A DNA stretch of 64,000 nucleotides from Rhea pennata (lineage: Eukaryota; Chordata; Aves; Rheiformes; Rheidae), in contig NC_084664.1 of NCBI RefSeq assembly GCF_028389875.1, forward strand, positions 37,582,323 to 37,646,322, read 5' to 3'. The position numbers were made by a program, and so were the translations under genes. Within the stretch, counting starts at the first letter, position 1. The number at the start of each line of letters is the position of its first letter. This document shows, one piece after another, positions 33,901 through 47,889 of this stretch. Below the pieces are notes generated by a model. It was not told where the DNA came from and did not search any database. It worked only from the letters and a program-made list of their open reading frames with translations.

Positions 33901-36280
33901 TGGTACGCTGAATCTTTTCCATGCTCTTTGAAACTGCCTCAGAAATCGCCATGCTTTTACTACATCCTGAATTATTCAATGTTTCATGGCATTATTTGAA
34001 AGGAAATCTAGAATTCAATTCCATAGATAGCTTACCTACTTGATCTGATCATCTGCATTTGCAGACTGCTCTTCAGTCAAGCACACCTGGGACTTTTTAT
34101 TCCACTATTTCAAACTCCTCTATCTGTTAGTAGACATGCCAGAACAGCTTTGCCAAATGGACTCATTTTTATCTTGCTATTTCAGATGTGCAGAGCTCTG
34201 AATTTTAACCTTGGGCACAGCACTTGCTGTGATTACGTTGTATTCAGCTCCAATATCTATTTGGAATTCACTTTTTAGCCATTTCTTTCCAGTGTCAGAA
34301 GCCAATCTGCTATAGAATCTACCAGTATCGATTTAGTTAAGAGGCTCAGTAAAGCACTTGGTTTCATCATCAGAGCTTCATTCTCCAGCTGCATTTTTAC
34401 ACGTGCACTTTGCTGTTGGAGACCCAATGCCAATGCCTTTGCAAGGCGTTGATTCTCTCTAGGATTACTGCAAACAAACCTGGTCTCAACAGTGTCCTTC
34501 CCAGTGCATTCGCTCTTTAAGTTTGGGCATGTGTTTTCAATTGTATGCTTCATTCCTTCGGCACTTATTAGATACTTAGATTAGAAAAACATGCTTTCTG
34601 ATGTGTTTCAAATACCTTTGTGACTTCAAATTTGTCTCTTGCATTAAAGTGGCTGTAGCCTAGTTATCCTTTATTTTGTCATAGATTAGTTTTATTTAGT
34701 CTGTTAGTCTGTTAACATTCTTGCCATTTGGCTTTACTACACAGGCTGATGACTTAATGGGTCAATCATTTCAAAAAGTAGGTAGTTTCTGCAAAACAGA
34801 ATTTATTTCTTCAAAAGAGTTGTTTTTCAGTTGTGCCTTCTCTTTGTTGCTTTGCATAATTCACCATATTCCCCCTTTATTTATCTTACGCATTTTGAAA
34901 ATCTGCAAGAAAACTTTTCCAGAATGATTTCTAATTATTTATTACTTTTGCTTTCATTCTGCTTCTGCTGTCTCCTATTTAGTAACACAGTGTTGCAGGT
35001 AAGAGCACACTACTGCTTTTCTCTCATGTTGTAACATTTTCAGAATTACCATTTATATAATTCCTTCTGGCTGTCATATAAAGCTTACATACAGGTCAAT
35101 GAAGTTACCTCAGCATTAACTCTCTGCAGAGCTGAGGTACTTCAGCTCAAGACAAACTTGATTCAGCAGTTGCTCAACCCCCAAAACATTTTATTCAGCT
35201 GCTGCCAGATTCCAATTACTAATCCAAAGAGGATCGAGGGAACGAGGATTAGGAACTAGGGATCCCAAACAGCTTGAGAAACTAAGCTGTACACAGTTGT
35301 CTGGATTTTTTCTAAATGAAACAGTCATGCACAGGCAAAAAGGAGGTACGATGTGGTCCAGCTGGCCCCCGATGGAGAGAGAGAGATGCATCAGCACAGC
35401 AGCCTTGTCCCAGGGTGCAGGCTCAACTGCAGGAGGGGAGGGCTCCCCATACTCACCCCCTCCTCTGCATTCTTGGAGGTCTCCAGAGAGAGTCCTGGTA
35501 CCTAACGAAAGTTGTGGATTTGCTGCTGGAGGTCAGAGACACTTCAGCTCTCTCTGGCGCTCCTACTACTTTTTTATAGTTGCTTTGGTATGCAATGAGC
35601 ATTTGTAGCAAATCATGTGATACTCAACCTTCCTGTTCTGTCAGATGCTCGAGGCACGGTTTTTAAAATTGTACGTGCACTGCAACTGCGCTTACATTAT
35701 TCCTAGTAAATACATACTTTAGAATTTAGTCATGATCTTTTCATCTTAATCAGATTCAGTTCTGTGCAATATTCATTCATCTCCCTTGAAGAGGTATTGA
35801 GTTTGGAGTCCAAATTATTGGGTCTCGAACAACTTTTTCCAGTTTTTATGACAACATTTGCATTTGAAATAGTTGATTTTCAGTAGTCTGTCTGCAAGCC
35901 TCAACATTACACATAACAAATTCTGAAGTAAATGGATAAATACACTAGCTTGTGGATCACCCCTGAAGCTTTCACAGGAACAGCAGAAGCAAACAATTTA
36001 AACAAATTTGGGTAAAGCAGGACTTAAGTGCAACATTTCCCTCTCTAGATACAAGCCTTCTGTAAGGGAAATTAATGACTGTTGTTAATAGCAAAATCTA
36101 ATTTATAAAAAAGCCAACTTAAGAAAATCATGAGGGAATGAGATAAATAATCAGCTGAAACAATAAAGATCAGTTGTGACATAATTGCAGAACAGCATTC
36201 AAGGGCTCGGGAGATCTAGTGCCTTTCTCTTCATTAATCAAAGTAAATATAACATTACAGATGTTACTTATTCAGAGACT
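33901..36280. other. Gene desert, no feature recognised
   Basis: AT-rich except for a GC-richer patch at about 35330-35560. That patch has frames of 103 and 87 codons in different phases with no recognisable similarity. The 92-codon minus-strand frame at 34275-34553 also lacks similarity. Confidence 0.5.
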
Positions 36281-36281
36281 G

Positions 36282-36299
36282 GTGTGTGTGTGTGTGTGT
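36282..36299 (+). repeat. (GT)9 microsatellite
   Basis: Perfect GT run, followed by an imperfect AAGTGTGTGTAAGCG. Confidence 0.9.
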
Positions 36300-36309
36300 A
36301 AGTGTGTGT

Positions 36310-39220
36310 AAGCGCATACAGCACGCCTCTGAGAGCAGATGCGAAATGGAATATACATAGCTTTCCTATTATCTTCTACATCTAGAACAGACTTGATTTT
36401 TTTTGTAGCAGAATTCGTAAGAACTTAGAAGTTCAGAAAAAGCTGTTTTTAAGCAAATAAATTGCTTTGGTGGGTACAATAAAACACAGCTTTCATGTTT
36501 TAAGTGTTGAGGAAGAACACTTGCTCAAAAGTGTTCTCCCCCAAATCTCCCCCAAAAGACAAATTAAAATAGAAGTGACTGCAATAACTCAATTCATCTT
36601 GTAGCACTCTTGCGTGGGGAAACTCAGTAAGGTTCTACCTGAAAACTATACAGTCCATCCTGGAGACACTTAAGCAATGTAATACTTGCCTGCAGTATTA
36701 AAGTGAGACTCTCATACCCATTACTAACAACTCTACACCTTACATTCTCTGTGTATGTCAATAAAACTCCAAATGTGTTTCTCTCTAAACTGGGAGTAGC
36801 TAACTATTTCCACATAACCATCAGCTAGGGCATCTCCTTACCTCCTTAAACCAGTAGCTCTTTGTATAGGCACCACCCCTCTTCCCAGATGCCTGTATGT
36901 TACATAAGGTTCGAGCACGTATGTCCTCATACCTTTTATACTGAACTTCACCTGGGCCTCAGCATCACCCAGGCAGCTGAATTAAGAGTCTGTCTCTGCC
37001 CTCTCCTAATTAGGAGAAGGAATCCTTAACCAGTTATGCTGTAGGACTAGCTGAAAAACACATATGGGACTCCACATGGGTAAGACTGACTATTTCACAT
37101 TATTTGCCCCTACTTTCAAGACCTTTGTCCAGCTGACAGCTTAATCTCAGGAAAAATGTTCTTGTCATCCTCTTGGAAGTGAAGTTTCTGGCCTGCAGGT
37201 CATTTTTTCTTACAGGCAGCAAAAATATATATTTTCCTCCTAAGGAGCAGAGATCTGCTATGTATTCCCTTTCCCCATCTTGCTTTTTCTCACTAGCTCC
37301 TTGCTGAAACATGTGGTCACTGATGTGAAACAGAAAATCTGCCAGTGCACGATGCTCTCCAGCCATATGTTTTGTTATAGGCAGGGCTGATAGCTCTGCC
37401 TATTATTGTGGTTGCCTGACATTTCCCATGATATAATCCTACTCAGAGTTACTTTTAACTTTGCTGAACTTCTTAGAAATTTTCTATGCTGGATGAATTA
37501 ATGGTGAATTTATATATATATGCATATACTTAAGCAGAAAAAAGCGGTCACTTCTAAGAAGAAGTATGGAGAAAAACGTGGTGTTCTTCCCATGCTAAAA
37601 ATGCCTTCTGGCCTTTTATTTGGAAAAAAAATAGGTCATCTCTCCCCCATCTTGAAATCTGGCAGTCTTTATTCATTTGCAGCCTTTACTCAAGGCCTTT
37701 TATCACTCCTTTGAGACGCTCCCCGAACTTGCCATTGTACTAGCCTTTGAAAAATAATGTCTCTCAGGAGCTCAATAGGAGAATTTAAGTCTGATTGGGC
37801 TACGAAGCCATGCTCCCTCTTGGACCCTCACTCTTTGACCCACTGAATCTTGACTTCTTCCCTGCACAGTGACAGTTTCAGCAGGACACAAGAAAGTTCC
37901 TAAAGCCCAGAATATTCCACAGCTTAAGAACTGGGACATTACTGCACAAAGTGCGAGATGGGGGTGTAAATATTACTAGACAGGAGGGAAGTGGAACACA
38001 TACACATGTATACATACGTACATACATATGTATATATACGGAAGTAGGCCCTCCTATTTAGCTGATTTTTAAAATGAAGTGGGAACAACTACCGTATTTT
38101 AGGTGGAGTCAGGTCTGTAGGCAAAATGCACCTACAACATTTTCCTGACTGAGCCCGTCACAGGATACAGGAAAGTAACAGAGTTTCTAGTTCCTGTTCT
38201 AGGTTAGAACTTAGATATATGATGAATTTTTCAGAGCTGCTGAACTGTGGCATTTCTGAGATAATAGAATCAACTATAGGCACCTGGGAAGCTTTATATT
38301 AAAAAAAAAAAGGCACAGGTGGAATTTAGAGGTTAATAGTTTTTCAAAAAGGCTTTTATAATTTCAGTTCTAGACCTCAGTGCCTAAACACTGCCCAGCT
38401 CCTACTTCCTGAAAATTCTTCTCCTGACCCCAGATGGATTTTTCCTTTCTGTAGGCCTTTCCACTGCTCAGTCCTCTGTGACACAGAGCCATTCATCCTA
38501 CTTTTCCATTGACACCATCTTGCATTATCTGTCTACCTTAATTTAGAGTGTGGATATGTGTTTCCAAAGTCATGAATGTTCCCCTTCTTTGGCCATAGGC
38601 TGAGCACAGCCCTCGAAAGACACACAGTCCACTCCTAGGGATGTAGACCAGCAAGATCCGCACCAGGGTCTTCTTAAAAAGTGTGATGGATCTCTACCAT
38701 CAGCTCAGCAAGCTACAGAGACTTGTTGAAAGGAACTATGAGTAGGGCTACCAAAAACTTGGCTAAATGAGACCTTTGCTGAGTTACCAGCATGAGTCTC
38801 TACAACTGGTACAAAAATTAACACACCTGATCCAGCAGAGAGAAATGCAACAGAAAAGTCCATGAAAAATTCTGTCTTCACAGCAAAGGTATAATGATGC
38901 ACAGTAACTAGACTCTGAGACCACACGGCGAACAATGCAGAGAAAACAAGATAGCAAATATCATTTCCCCAGCTCCAAAACACCTTACTTTAACAAAGCA
39001 ATCATTCTGCAGAAAAAAACAGCACATAATCACATGAGGAAAGGCAGAGTGAAGGCTGTACACAAAACTTTGCTTTTACCTTTTCCTGGCTTTAGGTATT
39101 TGATCTTGCAACTTCAAAAATGTTTCTTTAATGTATTTTAATTCTCTTTCAAATGTTATTTTACTCTTCCTTTGTCACTGGTTGCTTTCTCTTCCTAAGT
39201 ATTCATTTCCTTCCTCCATT
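36310..39220. other. Gene desert, no gene recognised
   Basis: AT-rich DNA with short simple repeats: (TA)n near 37511-37527, ACATACATATGTATATATA at about 38021-38039, and A12 near 38300. No exon-like sequence. Confidence 0.55.
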
Positions 39221-39305
39221 GCAGTGCTGGAGCTTCTTGAGGTGAAAACCATGTTTTTAATTAGTGTGTATGTGGCATCTAGCACAGCGGACATCTGAAT
39301 CTGAT
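39220..39305 (+). repeat. Ancient amniote repeat fragment (MIR/L3-like)
   Basis: 'gcttcttgaggtgaaaacca' followed by 'gtgtatgtggcatctagcac' resembles the widespread amniote repeat pattern 'gctctttggggcaggga ... gtacagcacctagcaca'. It looks like the sense counterpart of the fragment at 1555-1700. Diverged; assignment from memory of the pattern. Confidence 0.4.
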
Positions 39306-39862
39306 CCCAAACATATCATTCACATACCTTTTTGGCTCACCACACATCTGGCCATGTGATTTGTCTGGAAAAATGGTAGGTTTCTGTGCATTTAGCGACT
39401 GACTTGAAAATGTGGAGCTAGACAGACCATCAGCTCCGATGGATCAGGAGTTTGGAGATGGCCGTACCATGGCATTGCTGCTGTTCTCAGCACTTTCAGA
39501 AAATGGGTCCATTCAGTGCTCCATGAAATACTGTTGCTTATCAGAAGTTAAAGAGATGGTATGCTTGTTTACTGTGAGGGATCATAATAAAAAAGAAAAA
39601 AAAGAAACAGGAGAAGGGACTTAATTAAAATAAACTGCAGTATGTGGAAACTACTCGCATGCTTCACTGCACATCATAGTGAATAAAGTATACAAATACA
39701 CCTGTGGCTGAGAAAACAAATAAACATACCCAAGAATCACAACTGTGAAGACTTTGGTCTGGGGTGTGAGGCTTTCTAACTTGTTTGTGAGGGAGAAATG
39801 CATTGCTAGCAATAGAAGAAGTCGAAAGAAAGAGAGGAAAACCAGAAATGCAGTCAGCTACA

Positions 39863-39925
39863 GAAAAAAAAAAGAAAAAAAGAAAAAAGAAAAAAAAAGA
39901 AATTCAAGATAAAGAAATTCAAGAT
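39863..39925 (+). repeat. A-rich tract followed by a 2 x 15-bp tandem duplication
   Basis: Impure poly(A) with G interruptions (39863-39898) ends in two perfect head-to-tail copies of AAAGAAATTCAAGAT (39896-39910 and 39911-39925). Replication slippage product. Confidence 0.85.
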
Positions 39926-40254
39926 AAAGTAGCACTATTTTCTACCATGAATTATTTTGAGAACTAATGCTGAGTCTTTTATGGTCTCAGTTAGGCAAGA
40001 TTGGAAAGCATGTTGATAACTAAGAGAAGGGGAAAGACACAGTAAGGTTTACGATTATTTACCACTGTGAGATATGCTGATAAGATACTGGTGTGTGTTA
40101 GCATTTGTACACAATGTCTGGAATGAAGGCCAAGACAGAATGTGTCAACAGAGGGATGACTGAGTGAGTGGGCTTTCAAGGAGAGAAGTGAAGATGTAAG
40201 ATGCACAAGGTTTGCTGCAGCAGTGAGAGGAAGTGAGATCCACTTTCATGAAGG

Positions 40255-40330
40255 GCTGAGAGATTCAATCCAGCACCCACTGAAGTCAGTGGAAATGTTT
40301 CCATTGACTTTCACGAGTGCATCCAGCCCA
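40255..40330. repeat. Dispersed palindromic repeat remnant, copy 1
   Basis: 'cccactgaagtcagtggaaa' faces 'tttccattgactttcacgag', an imperfect inverted repeat around the core TGAAGTCAATGG. This matches a common ancient amniote dispersed palindrome ('cattgaagtcaatgg ... ccattgacttcaatg'). Confidence 0.5.
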
Positions 40331-43300
40331 GTGATGTATGGTATAATAAACCTGGTCAGCATGAGCTGCAAGCCAAATGCTCAGCAAAATACAGACAACG
40401 ATGAACATGAATTGCGAAAAATCCAGCAGCTCTAGGTGAGGTTTTGTTATTAGTATGTACTGCTGCCAGTTTAAGACAAGCATTTTTCCCTACAGTTTCT
40501 ACCTAGTGGTATTTGTTCAGAGGTTGATGCGGGCGTACAGCTCTTCTAGTTACTACTGACGTATACTGACTAAATGCTGTAAGTATGAGTTTTCTGATAC
40601 TGTTTTGGATTTCATGTAATGATGTGGTTGTGATTTTAACAGCAAGAGTGATGCACTCAGCGTGAAAGGAGACTGACATCTGACTATGAAGTGATGATGT
40701 AGATATTTTCCTGATGATTATCTAATCAAACAGGAGAACTGAGAGTGTCAGACGAGTACCAGCAATTTATCAAGAGCCAGTTGTAGAAGGAAGTGTTCTC
40801 TGAATCATCAGTGTGATAATTACCACTGACATTTCCCCAAGGGGAACTGCATTTTTAATTGTTACAAATATAATCACACTTCTACAGGGAAGCGGGAGCA
40901 GAATCTGTTCAAGCCAATTTCTGGAAATAGAAATGTCTAAAGTTTCCAAGTTTCCAAGCGGAAAAAACTTTGCGATAAGAAATTATTGGGTACACCAGAA
41001 TAACTATGTCATTGCAAAGGTTAACTAAAATACCAGCTACTGTAATCTAATTTCCTGAAGAAAATACACTTAATAAGGGTCTCTGGGTTAAGTCCTGCAG
41101 CTGGAGCTGCCTGCATTTTGGAGAGAGGAGAGGAAGGGCTGTGCAGCCGCACCAGGCAAGCAGGAGCCTGCCCCAACCATCATTGAACCAGCCCATGGCC
41201 ACAGAAGACATGGTGGTAACCTATGGACCAGCTGATCGAATAAGCAGCCTCTCTGGGCAAAACTTTGCTCTCAAGTGGGCGACTGGTCTCTCCTGTAACA
41301 TGACCAGTCACATCCAACAGCATGAAGATGTTTTTTCCAAGGGACTACTTGGAATGAAGCAGCTGTATTTTGCTCCTCCCTGACGCAGGCAAAAGTGCTT
41401 GCTTTCTCATATTCCCCCTTTCAATCTGGCAGCCATGAAAACTGTAGGCTTTTTCCTGACAGGAGGCTGGAGTGCAAGTCTTCAGGGCAGACACTAACTT
41501 TTCAGGTGATAAGGCATGCTATTGCTTGTAGCCTGCTGAAATGAGCTGAGCCAATAATTTATTTGCCACTAAAATCTACTTGGCAGCTACAGTATTGCCT
41601 TTGTTAATTAAGGTAGCAGTTGGCCTGAGGATAAGAGGTAAGTTATGTAGGAACAAATTATGTCTTTCACTGGACCAGTTGATAAGGCTGCAATAAACTG
41701 CATTTTTTTTCAGGGCTGCAAACTCTTCTTTCAGTCAGCTGAAATAAATTTTTTAAATCTCTTAGCGTAAAAGTGATATCAGGTGTTTTAGCTCCTCTGG
41801 TGACATGGAACAGCAATGCTGGTTGGGGAAGGGTACTAATTTGTCATTAATAGTATGCCCTCCTCTGCAGTACACCACCACCACCATCCTGGGGCTGCCC
41901 AGCCCCTCCCATTTACCCGTCCATTTAGCTGGGTGCTGTGCCTGTCCCTGTAGCATGAAGGTCACAGACAGATCAGCTGTTTTAACTAAATGATAATTTA
42001 CAGAAAGTTGCAGTATTACTGTTCAGAGGTGTTGATTTAGCTAGCAGAGAGTCTGAACATAGGCAGATAATGCAATTTGATAAGCAATCTGTACAATTTA
42101 GGTTTGCAGCCTGTGAATTTATGAAAAAACTGTTCAGCTGAGAACTATTTGTTTTTACTCCTTTTTCATTAAGGACCTTAGCCCTTCTTCAATTGAAGTC
42201 AAAGGAAATTCAGCTCTAGGTTAGGCAGACACAACTCAGTAATCTTGACAGAGCTATGCACATTTAGCTTGGTCTGAATTTATTTTATTAGATTACAACG
42301 CTCTTCTCCTCTTCATAGCTAAAATCAAAAGGGATGTTTCCATCCTTTGTTAAAAAAAAGAGTAGCTGAAGAAAAGAATCAAATTCAAACAAAATGTAAA
42401 AATATACTGGCTACCACTTCCATAATTAGTCAAAAAGGGGAGAAAGAGCATATTCAAAGAGCTTAAAAGAATACAATTAATTAATAAGCACAAGATTTTT
42501 TGAAGTTCTTTATAAGTGGATGTAGTATTGATTATAAAAAAGCATGTGCAAGATTTGCATGCATTTTTGTTCTGAATGTGTACACAATCAGGGACTGTAG
42601 GGGCAAATAATTAATCGGCTATGGTTTTTGCATACGACTTTTTTACATGCATGCACCATCTTGGAAACAACACACAGAAATGAGCTGCACATGTGAATAC
42701 ACATTTTTTCTGAAAATCCACTTTCTCTTTCGGGGGGAGGGGTTTGGGGTTTTCTGCGCAAATAAGACACCTATCTGCAAATAAGCAGATCTGTTTTATG
42801 CTACTGTCTATATCCAGCTTCCTTTCCCTCATGGCTGGGCTCCGATCAACCCTTCTTTTCCCATGCATAGATTCAACCATGTTGTGAAGCCATATGGAGA
42901 TTTTCAGCTCATTTAATTTTTGCAATTTTGAGTTTGCCACAGGTCCGACAACAAGCTGTGGCTTGTGCTCATGCTAGCTGAGGTTTCCAGTCCAAGCAAT
43001 GTACAGGTCCAGGTCTTCTAAGCTGCTAAGATCAAACACATACAGGGGAATTCGTGCTGTTTTGGCCAAGTCCTGGTGCCTATCTTAATCTTTACAGAAA
43101 AATTATGTCTTGCAAGGTAGGTCTTCTAAATGAGGCTAGTGCCTTCGAAGTGTTCAATAGACTACTGCATTCAAAGATACACAGATGATGCTAAACTGCT
43201 GCAGTAATGCACAGTACTTACGTTTTTATAGACTACTAAAAACTTGTAATGCTTTCAATTATAAAAACAATTTTAGAGTGACAAAGGGTTGTTAACATAA

Positions 43301-45625
43301 TTCTTCTTAAAAAAAAGAAGAATTTGGCAGGAATTCACCCACTCCAGTCTTAAAACATATTCCAACTTCAAACAACCACTTTTCCCCGGATATCTCAAGA
43401 TCTTGCTTCCAGCAAAAACTTTGAGAGCTATGAGACCATTCTCCTATGAAAAAAAAATCATATAACACTTCATGATGTCAGGTGATTTGACTGATCATGC
43501 CTGATGGGATTTGACACGTCAGAGCAGTGTGATTCATGAGCTAAGAAAGAATAAGGACTTTTTAGTGATTTGTTCCCAACTTATGATGTGACATCAGCGC
43601 TTCTTGAAAGCTAATCCAATATACAGTAGGCATCCCATTTTCTCAAGATCCATCTCCATTTATACTGTTCCAACTAATATTCCTTAGTAAGCCTTTAGAC
43701 TTCGGTCTGCTTAAAATTAAAACATTTTTTTTTGAATTATGAACATTTATCTCTCATCAGAGAAGATAAGTGTCCCTTAGGAGAGACATGAGAGAAAGAT
43801 TTGTGAGATCTAACAGATTTGTACAAGAGAATCATGACAGGTATTTCATAATGGAAAAATCCTGAGAAAGATAATACTTTAGCATACAGATGAGTTTGCT
43901 ACCTTAGCAGATGTTCACCTTTTACATAAAAATATGCTTTTAAGAGACCCTCTGAAATGTCACAGTTATCCCCATTATTAAAAGATATCTTGATTTATAT
44001 TATTACAATTGTTGAAACATTCCTAAGCAATAGGTTCTGAAAGAAGTACTTTACCTACCCTGCAAGACATTTAATTAATTCCATACTTTCATTGTAGACA
44101 CTGCAATTAAAATAATTCTTGACTACCTCATGGAATTTTAAACATTTTCAAGAAATGAATTTGATACAAGTTAGTGTGTGTGCAGTTCTGCAACTGGGTC
44201 TCCCAGCTGTGCAATAAATTGCTGGGGGAAACAATTAGTGTAGAGTCATTTGTTAGAGAATGAACCAAAAAATGTATCTAAAAATGCCAGTACTAAATGT
44301 GCTGACAATTAAGAGCAAATTACTTAGCAAAGATGCCATGTGTTCATATGTTGCTTCAGCTACATGCATTTGATATCTAGCACCACATTTTGTGTAAGAC
44401 GTAATTGCACATTTTGTTCAATTTTATATCTGTACTAAAATAAGGTGATACCATATCATCACTTTTTAGGCAGAACTCCCCACTGAGTTCAGTTATCACT
44501 ACAATTTTTCATTCCAAGGACAACAATATTTTTCGTTAAATGTGACACAGGCCTTACTTATTAATTTTGATTATTTTTCTCTTGTCCCACAGAAAGTTTT
44601 GTAGGGCAACAGAATGAGAAAAAGAAGTGACTTACAGTGAAATTGATGTTACATGAAAAGATCTCTCAAGAGAAGCAGTAGGACTATCATTGCCTGATCA
44701 GCCAAAAACTAGACTAGACAAAGCAATTATTAGTCCCTTGCAGAGGACGTTCCTATACTGGTTGGGACTTCTAGGATGATCTACAGGAACTCAAGCCCAC
44801 ACAGTCTGCTCAGGAGAGTAGTCCATGGTGAGTCATGCCAGATGTCAATAAAAGTACCTAGAGAGACATACAATTTCTGGATATGGTTTTACTTTGTAGT
44901 ATACCAAATGAACTTTTTTTGCATCTTACACAGATATTTTGATAGTATTTCCCAATGGATTAATAACTTAATTTTTTTCAGAGCTACTTGATTAACCATG
45001 AACTGGCCATTTCCCCTTAAATAAGATCTGACATAAGGAGTCTCTAGAGTGGAAACTACCTGTTTCTTTGAAATCCAGAGAAGAGGTAGCATATCGTGGG
45101 AGAAAAGTGATAACATTTCACCAGGCACACTTCGTGAGATCCAGCCTTCTGCACACTGTCAATAAGAGCATGTTGCCATGGCCCTGAGGTGAGCACAGGG
45201 AACGTCTAAAGCTGAAAATCAAATTGAAACATAGATATTCAAAAAAGGAACAAAACAAAAGCAAACTATTCATATAAAGTTTATCTAAGCCCCATCTGTG
45301 ATTCAACTTTCCAAACAGTACTATACCCAAATTATATACTTCAAATCAACTATTTGTAGAGCAATAAGCTTCAAAATCTGTTGCAGTCCTTACGTTTCAA
45401 TCAGATCTCTTTCAAGGTGATTTAATTCTCTCCTTCCAGATCTGTTTTGAATGAGACTACATGAAAATTACTGTGACATGCACATACAACTGTTGTGCGT
45501 TAATGGTATTTACTTCACAGTTAAAAAAGACAGGGAAGAGATCTATACCAGCGTGTACACCAAAGACGAAATCAAACAATTTCTCCTCTTTGACAATGAA
45601 TTTGCCATACTTGATATGTGCTTGA
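40331..45625. other. Gene desert with possible enhancer-like stretches
   Basis: No gene. 42180-42215 holds half of the same palindromic repeat (ATTGAAGTCAAAGG). 43900-44430 is evenly AT-rich, non-repetitive and dense in TTAATTAATT/CAATTAAAATAATT-type cores, like a conserved non-coding element, but untested. Confidence 0.45.
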
Positions 45626-45627
45626 TG

Positions 45628-45655
45628 CTTCTTCTTCTTCTTCTTCTTTTTTTTT
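45628..45655 (+). repeat. (CTT)n microsatellite running into T9
   Basis: CTT trinucleotide repeat ending in a poly(T) run. Confidence 0.85.
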
Positions 45656-46309
45656 AAGATAAATCAGGCAATGGGCATGGGAATCTGTTAAAAATCATTC
45701 GTAGAGAACACCAAGAACATCTTCACCTGCTGTTATTCATTTACTCCATACTGCTAGCTCACACCACAGATGAGATTGTTTGGTAACATAAACTATAAGA
45801 AAAAGAAGCCAATTCATCCCTAAATATGTTAATTTTGCCTTATTGAGGAATTATTCATTATTAGTTATTCATCGCTTTTTAGAAGTGTTCAAAACCCTTT
45901 ATCACCCTAAAAGACAAGTAAGCATTATTATTCTTACCTCTGCAAAACCTTGTCTTACTAGAAATCTTGTCAGAATCAAGAATAATGTCTTGCAGCTGCA
46001 TCCTTTCGCTCAGACCTTGTTTCATAATATACTTCCATTTTGGACAGTGAAGCAGAAGAGAGTGCGGCAAAGAAGGCAGAGTTGACTAAACTTCTTTTAT
46101 CTGTGTGAAAGATTTTCTAGCTAAAATGCTGGCAATAATAAAGTCAACAAAATTATCTTTAGCCTCAGGCTCCCAATGATATACACTTTCCTGTCCTCTT
46201 AATCCCCTCCAACCCACTTTATAAGATGTTTTCCTGCAGGGAAACCATTTTATCCAAGATCTTTATCCCTCATATAATGGGAATTTCTTATACTTCTTGA
46301 TTTGTTTGC

Positions 46310-47260
46310 TGTCACTGGTCCCCCTTCCAGTTTACGAACTTTAATAGCACTCATTCTTTCCTGGATTTTCTCCTATTGCACTTTCATCATCACCTTTGGT
46401 CAGCCCTAGTTCTCTCTTTCCCTTACATGTATGCACCGTCAAGGACTTTATCCATTTCTGAAGCTTTAGATATAACTCTATGTGGATGATCCCTGTGTGA
46501 ACTGCCCTATTGCCTAAGCTCACCTCTCTCTCTCTTGTGACCACTCAATGTCCCATGTCCATCATAATTCAGATGTCTCTAGAAACTTTTCCTCCTCTTC
46601 CCTTGTTCATGCTTCTGTCTTCTGGTCATAATTCCAATGCTCTTTTCCTGTCTTCTTTGGACTAACAAACATGGTGGCAATTTAAAATCTATTTACTTCT
46701 TGCTTCACACGAAGATTTTCTTAAACTCCTGCTTATTCTAAAACCTTATTTTCTTCCTAATAGCTCCTCAAGCTACTAGTTTTATACTCTCTCAAGCCCT
46801 AGATAATTTTGTGTTCAGGCTTACTAGCCCTTTGCCTTTCCATTTTTGCTTCTCTCTGTTCTTTTTCAAATACCTCACTGAAAGCCATCATCCTCTGGGA
46901 ATCTGCAGCATACGAATCCTTCCTTCCTCTTGCTGCCCATTGACTTCCTTCAGTCAAGCCCACTTCAGACTCCTCATGTTCCTTTACAGAGCTCATGTTT
47001 GCATCTTTAGTCATGTTTTATCTCACACTCTTTTCCCCTTTATTTCTGCCATTTCAGTTCCTCTTAGCAGAGAATGACTTTACCAGGTCTTCTTTCATCT
47101 TTCCCATTTTGGGATGAGCACTCTGACACATTTTCTGGTGCGCAAATCCTTCTTTCTCCTCATTCTCTCTCCTTGTTCATATCCTTTTTCTTTCTTTCTT
47201 TTAATATTTTTAAAGGATCATTTCTACTTTCTTTGGGCCAGTAGTCTCCAAATTCTATCT
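46310..47260. other. Pyrimidine-rich block, possibly a decayed LINE
   Basis: About 950 nt strongly biased to C+T on the + strand with few G. The texture, including a TATGTGGATGATCCC sequence where L2-type RT ORFs carry the YADD-coding stretch, suggests an old L2-like insertion. Similarity is too weak to claim. Alternatively it is a long imperfect polypyrimidine region. Confidence 0.25.
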
Positions 47261-47649
47261 TCCTTGGAAAACTGTCCTATGTTTTATCATGACTTTCTTG
47301 TTAATTTTAATTTTGCTACTTTTTTGAAAACAATGATAGTTTTTCCAACAATTGCAATGTACAGTGTCATCTTATTATCAGAAAAATGCAGTGCTTCCTA
47401 TTTAAATAGGCTGTTATATCAATGTATGTGTCAAAATAAAAACATTTTGACATGATTGTGTTTAAATCTGATAAAATTTTCCTTTTGTTTCTGTTACATT
47501 TTAAAATAGCTTTCTATGATGTCTGGCTAATAAAATGTTTCATTTTTAAAGTTGTATAAGCTTAAGTCTCTTTATTACATAAAATATTAAGAATTGGTTT
47601 GATTATGATCTATAAATGGAGAGAGATATTTTAATAGAAGAGATTTCTT

Positions 47650-47850
47650 CAGACTATCAGGCATGGCAACATTTAAAATCTGGAAGCTGAATTTAGACAA
47701 ATTAAAACAGGAAGTAAGATTCTGTCTTTTAGGAATGAGCATAATTAACAATTAGAGTAACTTTCATAGGTATGCAATGAATTCTTCATTTTAAACCTTT
47801 AAATCCAGATTGGATGCATTCCTAAAATACATATAGTCTATTTTACCCAG
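47650..47850 (+). mobile_element. Old CR1-like LINE 3' fragment, sense
   Basis: 'ctggaagctgaatttagaca' then 'taactttcataggtatgcaa' and 'aaatccagattggatgcatt' follow the order of the 3' ORF2 end of turtle-type CR1 ('tggaagttgaagctagacaa ... aaatcaagattggatgtttt'). Degenerate. Confidence 0.5.
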
Positions 47851-47889
47851 AAATTCTGAATTTAACATAGGAATTTCCAAATGAGTTTC

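Noticed and set aside
34275..34553. 92-codon minus-strand frame as a possible retroelement ORF1 or pseudogene
   Set aside because: It lies near LINE remnants, but I recognise no similarity in the peptide and the length is unremarkable.
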